Assembly: GCF_900142515.1 (NCBI RefSeq)
Contig: NZ_FRBC01000017.1
Location: forward strand, 1-64,000
DNA from: Pseudoselenomonas ruminantium
GTDB taxonomy: Bacteria; Bacillota; Negativicutes; Selenomonadales; Selenomonadaceae
Direction: 5' to 3'
DNA length: 64,000 nucleotides
Positions 18,339 through 27,792 of the stretch are shown here, piece by piece (position 1 is the stretch's first letter; every line of letters begins with the position of its first letter). The translations under genes were made by a program, and so were the position numbers. The notes beneath the pieces were generated by a model. It saw nothing but the letters and a program-made list of their open reading frames with translations, made no database searches and had not been told where the DNA came from.

Positions 18339-19298
18339 TTAGGCAATCACCTTATTGGCCCGCATAACAGCCTGAACGCTCTCCGCACTCTTCTTCAGCA
18401 GCTCCAGCTCATCAGCTGGCAAATTCAGCGGAATACGCTTCTCCACACCATGTCTGCCGATAATGCTGGGCAAAGACAGCGCCACATCCGTCAAACCATA
18501 TTCTCCCTGGAAGGGCATAGATACCGGCAGGACTGCATGTTCATCGAAAAGCACCGCCTTGGCCAAACGGCATGCTCCCATAGCAATCCCCGTATTGGTC
18601 CACCCCTTGGACTGCAGGACATCATAAGCTGTGTTTACCACTTCCTGCGCGATCTCCTGACAATTCATTTCCTTATCATGATCATAGAAATCATCCAGGC
18701 TTGCCAAAGGCACACCACCAATATTCACCGTGCTCCAAGCCGGGAATGCCGAATTGCCATGCTCACCCAGCATATATCCCTGCACATCCGCTGCATCCAC
18801 ATGGTAATGTCTGCCGATAATGCTTTTGAGCCGCATGGTTTCCAGTGTAGTTCCCGTACCGAACAAGCGTCCAGCCGGATAGTCAAATTCCGTAGCCGCT
18901 ACATAGGTAGTGATATCCAGCGGATTGGTAATCATGATAAATACAGCCTCGCGGGTGTATTTCGTCACTTCCCCCATGACCTCACGGATAACCGCTATGT
19001 TTTCTTTGGCCAGCGTAAGTCTGTCCATCTTTTGTCCCGGCAAGATGCTGGGGCCAGCGTCACAGATGATTACGTCAGCGTCCCGGCATTCTTCAAAACC
19101 GCCAGAATGGACATGAATTCCCGGAACGTAACTGCAAGACAGCGAATGCACTGCATCCAGAGCCTCTCCATGTGCCACTCCCGGCTTGATATCAATGCAG
19201 GCAATATCTGCAGCCAGTTGGCAGGCAATAGCCCGTGCCAGCACAGCCGAACCTACATGACCTAATCCAATGATTGCTAATTTGTGTGGCTTAAACAC
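18339..19298 (-). CDS. L-lactate/2-hydroxyacid dehydrogenase family protein with unusual active site
   Basis: 319 residues from a GTG with AAGGGG 10 bases upstream. Rossmann start 'IIGLGHVGSAVL' and 'IACIDIK'; 'ITNPLDITTY'; catalytic histidine in 'LGEHGNSAFPAWS'; substrate arginine in 'LETMRLKSI'. Odd points: the Asp that pairs with the His in LDH/MDH is Glu here (LET for LDT), and the mobile loop ('DAGPSILPGQKMDRLTL') has two extra residues and neither the LDH glutamine nor the MDH arginine. That suggests another 2-oxoacid, as in L-2-hydroxyisocaproate dehydrogenases. NAD dependence is inferred from the acidic residue after beta-2. Confidence 0.8.
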   Translation of the reverse strand: MFKPHKLAIIGLGHVGSAVLARAIACQLAADIACIDIKPGVAHGEALDAVHSLSCSYVPGIHVHSGGFEECRDADVIICDAGPSILPGQKMDRLTLAKENIAVIREVMGEVTKYTREAVFIMITNPLDITTYVAATEFDYPAGRLFGTGTTLETMRLKSIIGRHYHVDAADVQGYMLGEHGNSAFPAWSTVNIGGVPLASLDDFYDHDKEMNCQEIAQEVVNTAYDVLQSKGWTNTGIAMGACRLAKAVLFDEHAVLPVSMPFQGEYGLTDVALSLPSIIGRHGVEKRIPLNLPADELELLKKSAESVQAVMRANKVIA

Positions 19299-19391
19299 TG
19301 TAACATATCCCCTTTATATAAAGTATTTCCGTAAATTACATTTACAAGTTTACAGTATACACCCTTTATTCAATATTTACAACATTACACA

Positions 19392-19426
19392 ATAAAAAGA
19401 CCATAACAAAATATATTGTCATGGTC
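19392..19426 (-). terminator. Terminator of the L,D-transpeptidase gene
   Basis: Stem GACCATGACA / TGTTATGGTC followed by TTTTTATT on the minus strand, 17 bases past the stop at 19443. Confidence 0.85.
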
Positions 19427-19442
19427 TCAAAATCATTTGTTT

Positions 19443-20156
19443 TCAGAAAGTGCCACCTAAATTTTCCAGAGAATCAATCACAACCACACAGCCCGGTTTT
19501 ACATGCTGCATGACAAAAAGCATCTTCTCCTTAGGAATCGCTACGCACCCGCCAGTATAAGGCTTCCTGGGATCCAGGCAATGAAGGAACAACGCCGACC
19601 CCTTTCCTGGTACGCAATCCGCGTTATACCCCATATTGAGTACATATATATAATGGGGATCATAATCCACCAGATGCTCACTGGCTTCTTTATTCAGCCC
19701 AGGCACCTGCCGAATGTCTACCAGCTGATTGTATTTCATGCCCGGGCGCTCATCCCCGGACCAATATTGATTCTCATCCACCTGTATATAAGGGATTGCA
19801 CAGCCAGGATCCGGTGCTATTCCCAAAGCGGCATCAAATTTGAATACGCCTACCGGTGTCTTGCCATCGCCTTCCCTTTCTTTTCCCAGGCCATTCCTCC
19901 CCATAAAACCAGGCGTAGTCATAAGCTGTTCCCATTTGCCCTTGTCATTTTTCTCATGCATGGAAACCCAGGCTGTTGTTTTATCAAAACCTGCCACTAT
20001 GAACATCTGTTCCGCATCTTTGGCAGCAGGCAATTTCTGGATCCATTCCGGCGTTGCCTTGGGCGGTGCATCTGGCAAAGCTGCTTCCGCCGCCTGCATT
20101 CCGTTCAGGAACACACAGCTTAACAACAGACACATAATCAAAAACCACTTGCGCAT
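19443..20156 (-). CDS. L,D-transpeptidase family protein (YkuD domain)
   Basis: 237 residues. Signal peptide (residues 1-25, cleavage near QAAEAA), then a YkuD-type catalytic domain ending in 'ALFLHCLDPRKPYTGGCVAIPKEKM', which carries the His and catalytic Cys of the S/T-x-GC motif. Such enzymes cross-link peptidoglycan or attach proteins; the 'ErfK/YbiS' subgroup also includes secreted proteins of unclear role. ATG with GGGAGG; single-gene transcript closed by its own terminator. Confidence 0.88.
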   Translation of the reverse strand: MRKWFLIMCLLLSCVFLNGMQAAEAALPDAPPKATPEWIQKLPAAKDAEQMFIVAGFDKTTAWVSMHEKNDKGKWEQLMTTPGFMGRNGLGKEREGDGKTPVGVFKFDAALGIAPDPGCAIPYIQVDENQYWSGDERPGMKYNQLVDIRQVPGLNKEASEHLVDYDPHYIYVLNMGYNADCVPGKGSALFLHCLDPRKPYTGGCVAIPKEKMLFVMQHVKPGCVVVIDSLENLGGTF

Positions 20157-20374
20157 AATAATCCTCCCATCATTTGAAAAAAAATGCCTTCATGATTATA
20201 TATGCTAAATTTCGTCAAATGTCAGAAAAATCCTGCTCTCCAATCACTTTATAGCTTGGATTTCCGTTTCCACAACACAAAAGCATCTACTAAGGCTCCA
20301 TCTTCATAGCATGCCGTTGCATCTAAAAAAACATCATAACATTTCCATAGGAAGAACAAGCAATTCCTGCTTTT

Positions 20375-20533
20375 TTATAGAATAGACATTCCAACCAGTA
20401 TCTGAGCACCCAAACCTGCAAAGAACCATCCCATAGCCTTCATTTTGCTGTGAGAACACATATAAGAATCATAACCTATGCAAATATCAACAATGAGCGG
20501 CAAAATAAATAATACAACATATAGAGCTTCCAT
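20375..20533 (-). CDS. 52-residue membrane protein, unknown
   Basis: ATG at 20533 with a strong GAGGAGG 9 bases upstream, TAA at 20375-20377. The translation starts MEALYVVLFILPLIVDICIG and ends GLGAQILVGMSIL, giving two hydrophobic helices with a short polar loop (YDSYMCSHSKMKAM) between. Too short for most gene finders. Not recognised; could be a small membrane regulator or a type I toxin-like peptide. Between it and the L,D-transpeptidase gene (20157-20374), and from 20534 to 20674, no other gene is seen. Confidence 0.6.
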   Translation of the reverse strand: MEALYVVLFILPLIVDICIGYDSYMCSHSKMKAMGWFFAGLGAQILVGMSIL

Positions 20534-20674
20534 CGTCAGCTTCCTCCTCTATTAACCAGAAATCCAAGCTATGACTTCCTTATTCGTCATATGATTCTTC
20601 AATCCCTGCCAGATTATTATGTATACATAATAACAATTTTATGATTATTATTTTTTATTGCCATACCCAAAACA

Positions 20675-20709
20675 AGCGGCTGATTCGTCAAAATAGCCGA
20701 TCAGCCGCT
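20675..20709 (-). terminator. Terminator after the soluble chemoreceptor gene
   Basis: Ten-bp stem AGCGGCTGAT / ATCAGCCGCT with a 15-base loop, followed on the minus strand by TTGTTTT. Weak T tract but correctly placed 44 bases after the stop. Confidence 0.7.
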
Positions 20710-20752
20710 CACCATAAACCTGTCATTGTTTTTGTTCCTGAAGCCCGGCCAT

Positions 20753-21769
20753 TCAGTGGCGCTCTTTCATCAACCACTTGACCTGACGCAGGAAGTCAAT
20801 CATACTGCAGGCAATCACATTCTTCTCACTCATCAGTTCTTTCAAGCCATTGATATTCTGGCGCATCGAATTGACCAAGCCGCTCACCGACCCTGCACCA
20901 TCCGCCACGGAATCCATCATACTACTGGTTTTATGAATCCCCGCCACAATCCGATGGCTATAGTCTCCCACGCTCTCTGTACTCTTGGTGACATCATCGA
21001 AGCTCTTCTGTACCCGACTGACAAATTCTGCATTCTCCACCGTTTTTTGCCGGGTCTGATCTATCGCCTGACTCATCTCTGCTATAGATTGATACAACGC
21101 ATTGATATTCGTATCAATCCCCTCAACCAGCCCCTTGGTTGATGCTGCCAGCTCCCGAATATTTTCCGCCACGATACTGAACCCCCGGCCAGCCTCACCA
21201 GCCCGTGCCGCTTCAATGGACGCGTTGAGGGACAGCAGATTCGTACGCGTGGCAATACCTTCAATACCTTCGGACATCTTCTTTATATTGGCAAATTTCC
21301 CTTCTACCTCCTGGAATACAGCTGTAATATCATCCAGCTTCCCCTCAATCTCCTGCATCTTATCCGCCAGAACCCCTACACCTTTCCCCGCATCAGTGAC
21401 CACAGACCGCGAATCATCCATAATCGTCGAGATATTCTGGGCATAGTCCTCCAATTCGTTGAAATGCTCGTTGAGGTAAGTAAAATCCTCATTTACCTGA
21501 CCAATCCCCGTATAGGTTTCCTGCATCTTACGGACATACTCAGCAATACCTGCTTCAGCCCGGGTAAGTTCATTCATGCGCTCATCCAGATAGTCTATAC
21601 CATAGGCGATCTGCTGCGCACCTTGTTCTTTCTGTGTCTGTCCCCCGACAGCCGCCATTCCTGTCTTCGGCTGCATCGGCTGCGCAGTTTTCATGCCCTG
21701 TTGCTTCTTTTCTTCCGCTCGCTGATTATAAAGCGGTTCTTTTTTTCTGCCGAAATCAAAGATTCCCAT
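20753..21769 (-). CDS. Soluble methyl-accepting chemotaxis-type signalling protein
   Basis: 338 residues from the ATG at 21769 ([17 protein letters not shown] 5 bases upstream). No transmembrane segment. A Q/K-rich N-terminus leads into a long coiled coil with the signalling hairpin '[44 protein letters not shown]', the tip that contacts CheA and CheW. It has no sensing domain of its own. It lies 10 bases after a FIST-domain sensor gene, so the FIST protein may supply the ligand signal. The hairpin reads [20 protein letters not shown], slightly shifted from the canonical [16 protein letters not shown]. Confidence 0.88.
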   Translation of the reverse strand: MGIFDFGRKKEPLYNQRAEEKKQQGMKTAQPMQPKTGMAAVGGQTQKEQGAQQIAYGIDYLDERMNELTRAEAGIAEYVRKMQETYTGIGQVNEDFTYLNEHFNELEDYAQNISTIMDDSRSVVTDAGKGVGVLADKMQEIEGKLDDITAVFQEVEGKFANIKKMSEGIEGIATRTNLLSLNASIEAARAGEAGRGFSIVAENIRELAASTKGLVEGIDTNINALYQSIAEMSQAIDQTRQKTVENAEFVSRVQKSFDDVTKSTESVGDYSHRIVAGIHKTSSMMDSVADGAGSVSGLVNSMRQNINGLKELMSEKNVIACSMIDFLRQVKWLMKERH

Positions 21770-21779
21770 GACACGCTCC

Positions 21780-22892
21780 TTATTCAAAAACAGCGACAAT
21801 CATCGTCTGATTGAAATGTTGCTCATAGATCTGCTCTCCGTATCCGCCCCAGCCGATATACTCACCCAGCACGGTTCCCATACTGCAAAAGAATTCATTC
21901 GCGTAGCCCTCAGCTTCAAAAAGCAGCGTCCGTGCCAGACAATTGACCATAATGGACAGTGCCGGATGTGGAACCTCCTGCCTGATCAGCTGCATGGTTT
22001 CACGGTTGACCTGCCGGTAATCATCCGGCTGCAACATGACAATCTGATCATTTTCATAAATCCGCGCATGATATTTCATAGTGCGTCGATCCGAATCCAT
22101 ATCGTCATTAGCAATAATATACATATCCTTGCCGATGATCCGTCCTACAGGATTGCTATCCAAAAAGTTCCGATCCATCTGCGCAGTAGAAAGGCCATGC
22201 ATCTTTGCCTCCATCTCAGAAGCCGGATTCCCATCATAGGCCATGACTTTGCGATTGAATGCATCTACCTTCGTGGCCGTCAGTGGCTCACAGATTGGTT
22301 TATAGATATTTTCACGATAAAGATGAATACTCCCGCCAAGATTCCGAATCAGGACAAAGACACTCGCCTTGTCGTAAACCTGACCATTCAACGATACCAA
22401 GGTCTGTTCTGCCAGGCCCCTGTCTCCGGCAGTTCCCCCAAAGACAGCAATATGCTCCTTGCGCAGCACAGAATTCAGCACAGCCAGCACGGATTCCTCG
22501 CAGGATATAAGGCCATTCGTCGCTGTCAGGCAAATGGTATCATCCGCACGATGTGTCCCCAACTTCCGGACAGCCTCCTGCACACGGCCCACGTATTTCA
22601 GCGGACAGCGGTCAGCCTCTTCCAGCACATTTCCAACACATTCGATACCGCTTTCAATAGCCAGGACTTCCAATGTATCATGAAAGATTCCTGCATTCGA
22701 AAAAGCCGCAATAGAAGTTGTCCCCATGACAATGCTATTGGGGAACCGATTTTGCATCTTCTTTGCCGTTTCCGCAAAAGCAGATACAGTAGTCGTAAAC
22801 CAAACAAACTTTGCTCCCGTCATTTTCTGGCAAGCCTGGCTGATGGCATTGTCCACCGGCACTGCCTGACTGCGTCCGATTTTATATTCCAT
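21780..22892 (-). CDS. FIST-domain sensor protein (FIST_N plus FIST_C)
   Basis: 370 residues. FIST_N (about 30-215: '[11 protein letters not shown]', '[17 protein letters not shown]', '[11 protein letters not shown]...[10 protein letters not shown]') and FIST_C (about 215-350, ending '[28 protein letters not shown]'). FIST domains are intracellular sensory modules thought to bind small ligands such as amino acids. ATG with AGGAGA upstream; first gene of a two-gene transcript with the soluble chemoreceptor. Confidence 0.88.
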   Translation of the reverse strand: MEYKIGRSQAVPVDNAISQACQKMTGAKFVWFTTTVSAFAETAKKMQNRFPNSIVMGTTSIAAFSNAGIFHDTLEVLAIESGIECVGNVLEEADRCPLKYVGRVQEAVRKLGTHRADDTICLTATNGLISCEESVLAVLNSVLRKEHIAVFGGTAGDRGLAEQTLVSLNGQVYDKASVFVLIRNLGGSIHLYRENIYKPICEPLTATKVDAFNRKVMAYDGNPASEMEAKMHGLSTAQMDRNFLDSNPVGRIIGKDMYIIANDDMDSDRRTMKYHARIYENDQIVMLQPDDYRQVNRETMQLIRQEVPHPALSIMVNCLARTLLFEAEGYANEFFCSMGTVLGEYIGWGGYGEQIYEQHFNQTMIVAVFE

Positions 22893-23049
22893 GACATTCT
22901 CCTATTATCGCCCACAACTATACAGACTAGTTCGACTATTCTTTTGCTTTTTCCTGCTATCTATCAACAAAAATTTCGCATACTATTTTCGCATACACAA
23001 CAACCTCGACTTTAATACAATTGGCATCCAAAAATTTCCCCATCATCAC

Positions 23050-23083
23050 AAAAACAGCCCCTGGCACATGCCTGAGGCTGTTC
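23050..23083 (-). terminator. Terminator after queA
   Basis: Stem AACAGCC(T)CAGG / CCAGGGGCTGTT then TTTTG on the minus strand, 9 bases past the queA stop. The rest of 22893-23049 is AT-rich and holds no gene; it should contain the promoter of the FIST gene. Confidence 0.8.
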
Positions 23084-23091
23084 TGTTTGTC

Positions 23092-24192
23092 TTATTCCGT
23101 TACAGCAGACTGATGGGATTCTTCCAAGGCCTTCAATTCCTCCGTGCGTTCAGCCAGCGGCTGTTTTGCCTTCAAGAACATGGCATCGCCAAAACTGAAG
23201 AAGCGATATTTCATCTCTACAGCCTTCTTGTAAGCTTCCAGCACGAATTCACGACCGGCAAAGGCGCTGATGAGCATGATCAGCGTGGACTTGGGCAGGT
23301 GGAAGTTCGTGATGATGGCATCCACGATCTTGAAATCGTAGCCGGGATAGATGAAAATCTGCGTCCAGCCGCTCTTGGCGGAGATTTCACCCACGCCATC
23401 AGCTGCCGATTCCAATGTGCGGATGCTCGTGGTGCCCACGGCGATCACGCGATGCCCGGCCTTTTTCGTCTCCATGATGAGCTTGGCCGTTTCTTCGGGC
23501 ACATTGTAGAACTCCTTATGCATATCGTGTTTCTGAATATCTTCGACATTCACCGGACGGAAAGTCCCCAGCCCGACATGCAGGGTGACAAACCCCAGAT
23601 TGACGCCCATATCCTTGAGTTCCTGCATCTGCTCCTTCGTGAAGTGCAGGCCGGCAGTAGGTGCGGCCGCAGAACCCTGTTCCCGGTTGTACACCGTCTG
23701 ATAGCGTTCCTTATCCTCCAGTTTTTCGTGGATATAGGGCGGCAGCGGCGTTTCGCCCAAACGGTCGAGGATTTCCTCGAAGATGCCTTCATACTGGAAT
23801 TCCACAATGCGACCACCGAAGTCCGTATGGTCCGTGACCACACAGCTGAGCTCATCACTGAAATTGATCTTGTGGCCAGGTCTGGCCTTTTTCCCCGGTT
23901 TTACGAGGGTTTCCCAATGGTTGCTGTCAATGCGGCGCAGCAGGAACACTTCCACCTTGCCCCCGGTCTGGTCGCGATGGCCGATAAGGCGGGCCGGCAT
24001 TACGCGGGTATCATTGAAAATCAGTGTATCCCCTGGCTCCACATATTCCTTGAGGTCATAGAAATGACGATGCTCCATGGTCTTCTCCACAGGGTCCAGC
24101 ACCATCAGCCGGGAGGAATTGCGCGGCTCCACAGGTACCTGCGCAATGCGCTCCTCAGGCAGTTCATAATCAAAATCCGAAAGTAATAACAT
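23092..24192 (-). CDS. queA: tRNA preQ1(34) S-adenosylmethionine ribosyltransferase-isomerase
   Basis: 366 residues, usual length is about 340-350. '[15 protein letters not shown]', 'NSSRLMVLD', '[15 protein letters not shown]', 'PPYI', '[10 protein letters not shown]' and '[10 protein letters not shown]' are hallmark blocks. Transfers the ribosyl part of SAM to preQ1 in tRNA, giving epoxyqueuosine. queH, whose product reduces epoxyqueuosine, is two genes upstream, so the last two queuosine steps share this operon. Confidence 0.97.
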   Translation of the reverse strand: MLLLSDFDYELPEERIAQVPVEPRNSSRLMVLDPVEKTMEHRHFYDLKEYVEPGDTLIFNDTRVMPARLIGHRDQTGGKVEVFLLRRIDSNHWETLVKPGKKARPGHKINFSDELSCVVTDHTDFGGRIVEFQYEGIFEEILDRLGETPLPPYIHEKLEDKERYQTVYNREQGSAAAPTAGLHFTKEQMQELKDMGVNLGFVTLHVGLGTFRPVNVEDIQKHDMHKEFYNVPEETAKLIMETKKAGHRVIAVGTTSIRTLESAADGVGEISAKSGWTQIFIYPGYDFKIVDAIITNFHLPKSTLIMLISAFAGREFVLEAYKKAVEMKYRFFSFGDAMFLKAKQPLAERTEELKALEESHQSAVTE

Positions 24193-24207
24193 AATCCAAT
24201 CCTTCTA

Positions 24208-25380
24208 TCAATAAAGTTTCTTCAATTCCGCACCACGATAATAATGTTGCAGAATCCGTTTATAATCCCAATGCTCACTGTCCGCATAAGCCTTGGCGCC
24301 ATGCTGGGACATGCCCAGGCCATGCCCCCAGCCATACCCTTTGATGACCACGGCATTATGGTTGATGCTCATGCCAAAAAGCGTGCTCTTCAGCCCCAGC
24401 ATACTGCGCAAATCATTGCCCGTCATGCTGGCTTTGCCGCCTTTGCCCACAAAGGTCACGGACTTGACCCGGCCGGACATGGTGCGGTCTTTGGCCGCTT
24501 TTCCCACCTTCAGCGGCGAAAGCTCGATTTTCTTCAATTCGCCGATATTCTTGCCCCGCTTGGCCAGAAGCTCGCTGAACTTCGCAGCAGCAATGGTCTT
24601 TTCCCAAGGGCTGGTTTCCGTGCGCAGTTCCTTAGCTGCCCGCAGACAGTCAATGCGGCTGCCCCAGACGTCCTCGCTGTTCTCCGTCATGCCGCCGGAG
24701 TCCGTATGGAAAAGCGCATCCACCAAGGCGCCCTGACTTTGCAATACCTCACCATACGTTGCCTTGATGGCCTGATTGGCCGCTGCCCGCTCCGCTTTGA
24801 CACCGCTGTACTGCTGGCAGTGCGTGGTGGCACAGACATCAAAGCCCTCCTTGGCATGGCGCTTGCGCTGGCGCAGCGCATAAGTGCGGGCCGCCACCGC
24901 CTGTGCCTTCACGGCCTCCTGATCCCATTCAGCAGGCATTTCCTCGGGCACCACGCCCTGCAGATATTCTTCCACCGTCACCCGGTTGATCAGGTGCAGG
25001 CCGGCTTTACGCGGCACCAGACGCAATACCCCGCAATAAGACTTATTGTCATAGGTACTGATGAGTTTTGCCAGATTGCGCTCATCAGCTACCGTGAGTT
25101 CCAAAGTGGCCGCATCCGCGTGCTTGAGCTTCCTGCCATTGAGCTCCCAGCCTGTCCCCGCGAAAGTCAGCGTAACAAACTCTCCAGCCTTGCCCTGCCA
25201 GACAACTTTCTTGTTATCCAGCCGCTTCAAGACCACAGGCATATTTCCTGACAGGCGCAGGGTTGTCCCTTTCGTGCCCAGAGAAACCAGCAACTCCGGC
25301 TGCCAGGCCGCTTCGGCCCCCCCCGCCGAGCCCAGCAGTAACAAACACATCATACAGATTGCCAGCAACCGTTTTTTCAT
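24208..25380 (-). CDS. spoIID: SpoIID/LytB-domain protein
   Basis: 390 residues. Signal peptide (1-24, 'LLLLGSAGGAEAAW'). SpoIID core from about 140: 'VEEYLQGVVPEEMPAEWDQEAVKAQAVAARTYAL', 'TDSGGMTENSEDVWG', and the C-terminal 'GYGWGHGLGMSQHGAKAYA'. SpoIID enzymes are lytic transglycosylases acting on denuded glycan in engulfment; in non-sporulating Negativicutes the role is unclear. The signal peptide contains a G8 tract (25317-25324). ATGA overlap with queH. Confidence 0.92.
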   Translation of the reverse strand: MKKRLLAICMMCLLLLGSAGGAEAAWQPELLVSLGTKGTTLRLSGNMPVVLKRLDNKKVVWQGKAGEFVTLTFAGTGWELNGRKLKHADAATLELTVADERNLAKLISTYDNKSYCGVLRLVPRKAGLHLINRVTVEEYLQGVVPEEMPAEWDQEAVKAQAVAARTYALRQRKRHAKEGFDVCATTHCQQYSGVKAERAAANQAIKATYGEVLQSQGALVDALFHTDSGGMTENSEDVWGSRIDCLRAAKELRTETSPWEKTIAAAKFSELLAKRGKNIGELKKIELSPLKVGKAAKDRTMSGRVKSVTFVGKGGKASMTGNDLRSMLGLKSTLFGMSINHNAVVIKGYGWGHGLGMSQHGAKAYADSEHWDYKRILQHYYRGAELKKLY

Positions 25381-26006
25381 CCCTGCGCCTCCAGTTCCCG
25401 GGCCTTGGCCTCTGCCTCCAAACGAGCCCGCTTCTTCGCCTTGTTGTCCTTCTTGCGCTGCTTGCGGATGGCCTTGCTGTACCGCTCCTCCTCGCTGAAG
25501 ATACAGCCACAGTAAGGCTGGCGATAAAGTTCCAACTCCTGGCTGATATCAATGCCCTCCTGCCAGCCGGGCCGGAAATCCTCATAATAGAACTGCACGC
25601 CATATTGCGCCGCAAACCGCTCAGCCGTGCACTTCATCAAATCATGCTGCTGGTAGATGCTGTAAAACAGCGTGGACGTAAAGGCGTCAAAACCATGTTC
25701 CGCCGCAAACCGCGCCGCCTCTTCCAGCCGCCAGGTATAACACATGGTGCACCGGCCGTTGGGCATGGCTTCAGCAGGCAAAGCCTGCTTCAGGAAATCC
25801 CGCAAGCGGTAATTCTCATCGGCGAAAAACTCCATGCCGACTTTTTCCGCAAACTCCCGGGCGGTATTCAGTCGCGCCTCCCATTCCTTATACGGATGGA
25901 TGTTGGGATTGAAGAAATAGCCCACCGGCTCAATGCCGTCCTCCCGGAGTTTTTTCACGGGATAGCAGGAACAGGGACCGCAACACATATGTAATAGTAA
26001 CTTCAT
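25377..26006 (-). CDS. queH: Epoxyqueuosine reductase QueH
   Basis: 209 residues. 'LLHMCCGPCSCYPVKKL' (Cys 8, 9, 12 region) and 'MPNGRCTMCYTWRLEEAA', 'YCGCIFSEEERY' give the conserved cysteines of QueH (DUF208), which hold an iron-sulfur cluster and a second metal. Performs the last step of queuosine synthesis without cobalamin, unlike QueG. ATG with AGGAG; basic low-complexity tail. Same transcript as ruvB and queA. Confidence 0.95.
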   Translation of the reverse strand: MKLLLHMCCGPCSCYPVKKLREDGIEPVGYFFNPNIHPYKEWEARLNTAREFAEKVGMEFFADENYRLRDFLKQALPAEAMPNGRCTMCYTWRLEEAARFAAEHGFDAFTSTLFYSIYQQHDLMKCTAERFAAQYGVQFYYEDFRPGWQEGIDISQELELYRQPYCGCIFSEEERYSKAIRKQRKKDNKAKKRARLEAEAKARELEAQG

Positions 26007-26015
26007 AATAATCTC

Positions 26016-27044
26016 CTATTCCGGATAGGCAATGCCCAGATGCTCATAACCGGCCTTGGTCACCACACGGCCCCGGGGCGTACGGTTGATGAAGCCCAAC
26101 TGTATGAGGAACGGCTCAAACACATCCTCCACCGTATCCGTGCTCTCGCTGATGGCCGCCGCCAGCGTATCAAGGCCCACCGGCCCGCCGCCGAACTTCT
26201 TGATCATGGTCAGAAGCATCCGCCTGTCCGTATGGTCAAGACCAGCCTTGTCCACTTCCAGCAAGGACAGTGCCTTGTCCGCAATTTCGTCGGTGATAAC
26301 ATCCCTGCCCTCATACTGTGCCACATCCCGCACCCGCTTCAGCAGGCGATTGGCAATACGCGGGGTTCCCCGGGAACGGCGGGCGATTTCCATAGCCCCT
26401 TTATCCTCGATGGGAATCTCCAAGATTTCCGCAGCCCGCTTCACAATGGTCACCAAAGCCTCCGGCGTGTAATACTCCAGACGGGAGATGATGCCAAAGC
26501 GGTCACGCAGCGGTGCCGCCAGTGAACCGGCCTTGGTCGTCGCCCCAATCAGCGTAAACGGCGCAATATCCAGACGGATGGAACGGGCACTGGGCCCTTT
26601 GCCGATGATGATATCCAGGGCAAAATCTTCCATGGCAGAATAGAGCACTTCCTCCACACTGCGGGACAAGCGATGGATTTCGTCGATAAAGAGCACATCA
26701 TGCTCCTGCAGATTGGTCAAAAGTGCCGCCAAATCCCCCTGCCGTTCGATGGCCGGCCCCGAGGTCTGACGGAAATTCACGCCCATCTCATTGGCAATGA
26801 TACCCGCCAGCGTAGTCTTGCCTAGCCCCGGCGGCCCATAGAGTAAAACATGATCCAGAGCATCCCCGCGGTTCATGGCCGCCTGAATGAAAATCTCCAG
26901 ATTCTTCTTGGCCTTGTCCTGACCAATGTATTCATTTAACTTACGGGGGCGCAGGCTGTACTGCCAATCGTCCATCCGCTGCTCATCCATAGCCACGATA
27001 CGGCCATCATCAATATCCATGTCGTAAAAATCTTCTTCAGCCAA
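26016..27044 (-). CDS. ruvB: RuvB, Holliday-junction branch-migration ATPase
   Basis: 342 residues from a TTG at 27044 with GGAGGG 7 bases upstream. '[19 protein letters not shown]', Walker A '[10 protein letters not shown]', Walker B 'LFIDEIHRL', sensor 'IGATTKAG' and C-terminal winged helix '[25 protein letters not shown]...[10 protein letters not shown]'. Motor that moves Holliday junctions with RuvA. Confidence 0.97.
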   Translation of the reverse strand: MAEEDFYDMDIDDGRIVAMDEQRMDDWQYSLRPRKLNEYIGQDKAKKNLEIFIQAAMNRGDALDHVLLYGPPGLGKTTLAGIIANEMGVNFRQTSGPAIERQGDLAALLTNLQEHDVLFIDEIHRLSRSVEEVLYSAMEDFALDIIIGKGPSARSIRLDIAPFTLIGATTKAGSLAAPLRDRFGIISRLEYYTPEALVTIVKRAAEILEIPIEDKGAMEIARRSRGTPRIANRLLKRVRDVAQYEGRDVITDEIADKALSLLEVDKAGLDHTDRRMLLTMIKKFGGGPVGLDTLAAAISESTDTVEDVFEPFLIQLGFINRTPRGRVVTKAGYEHLGIAYPE

Positions 27045-27059
27045 GCCTCAGCCCTCCTG

Positions 27060-27662
27060 TTAAAATTTATTCAGCTGCTTCAAGGCCAGCTTGATGATCT
27101 CTTCCGTAGTCTTGCACTTGGTGGCCTTCTTGAGCACCGGTGCAATCTCTGCCTGGCTGTAGCCCAGAGCAACCAACGCCGCCTGTGCCTCGCTGACGAT
27201 ATCATCGCCCAGCGGGCCTTCCATATCCAGCGTCAGAACTTCTTCCGCATCATCGCCAGCGGCAAAGCCAACTTTGTCCTTGAGTTCCAGAATCAGCCGC
27301 TCCGCCGATTTCTTGCCAATGCCCGGCAATTTCGTCAAAACAGTAGCCTGCTTGTTCTGGATAGCCTTGCAAAGACTCTCCACCGTGATAGCCGACAGGA
27401 TTCCCAGCGCCACCTTCGGCCCGATGCCCGAGACGCCAATCAGCAGCTGGAAAACATCATATTCCTCTTCACTGGCAAAACCATAAAGCGTAATGCCATC
27501 CTGATAGACATTCATATAGGTAAAGAGCCGGGCCTCTTCCTTCAGCCGCAGCTTGTTGCGCGTAGCCCCCGCCACAAACACCCGATATCCTACACCATTC
27601 ACATCCAGCAGGCAGTAGTCGGTCTTCAGCACCGCCACCTGCCCCCGCAAAAATCCAATCAT
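27060..27662 (-). CDS. ruvA: RuvA, Holliday-junction DNA-binding subunit
   Basis: 200 residues from the ATG at 27662 (MIGFLRGQVAVLK), GGAG 8 bases before. OB-fold, two helix-hairpin-helix motifs ('LIGVSGIGPKVALGIL' and 'LTKLPGIGKKSAERLILELKDK') and the C-terminal RuvB-binding domain ('EAQAALVALGYSQAEI'). ruvC, often next to ruvA, is not found upstream, where the accessory island begins instead. Confidence 0.96.
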   Translation of the reverse strand: MIGFLRGQVAVLKTDYCLLDVNGVGYRVFVAGATRNKLRLKEEARLFTYMNVYQDGITLYGFASEEEYDVFQLLIGVSGIGPKVALGILSAITVESLCKAIQNKQATVLTKLPGIGKKSAERLILELKDKVGFAAGDDAEEVLTLDMEGPLGDDIVSEAQAALVALGYSQAEIAPVLKKATKCKTTEEIIKLALKQLNKF

Positions 27663-27721
27663 CGAAAGCACTCCAATAGTCAAAAGAAACTTATAACCTT
27701 ATAAGTATACCACGAAGGACA

Positions 27722-27757
27722 AGGGGCTGACTAGTCAAAATTGACCAGTCAGCCCCT
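27722..27757. repeat. Long hairpin between ruvA and the toxin-antitoxin gene
   Basis: AGGGGCTGACT and AGTCAGCCCCT form a strong stem around further complementary GTCAA/TTGAC bases. On the minus strand it follows the mntA-hepT stop but lacks a good T run, so it may be an RNA-stabilising or weak termination structure. Its CTGAC..GTCAA/TTGAC..GTCAG pattern recurs at 5277, 27762 and 28992. Confidence 0.7.
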
Positions 27758-27792
27758 ACTCTTGACACGTCAAATTGACATGTCAGATTCCA
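27741..27792. repeat. Direct repeat copy 1 (3' end of the HepT-domain gene)
   Basis: TTGACCAGTCA, ten bases, then 31 bases that are identical to 28992-29022. The 31-base part spans the last codons and stop of the toxin-antitoxin gene. Copy 2 is at 28972-29022; the two copies bracket the gene. Confidence 0.85.
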
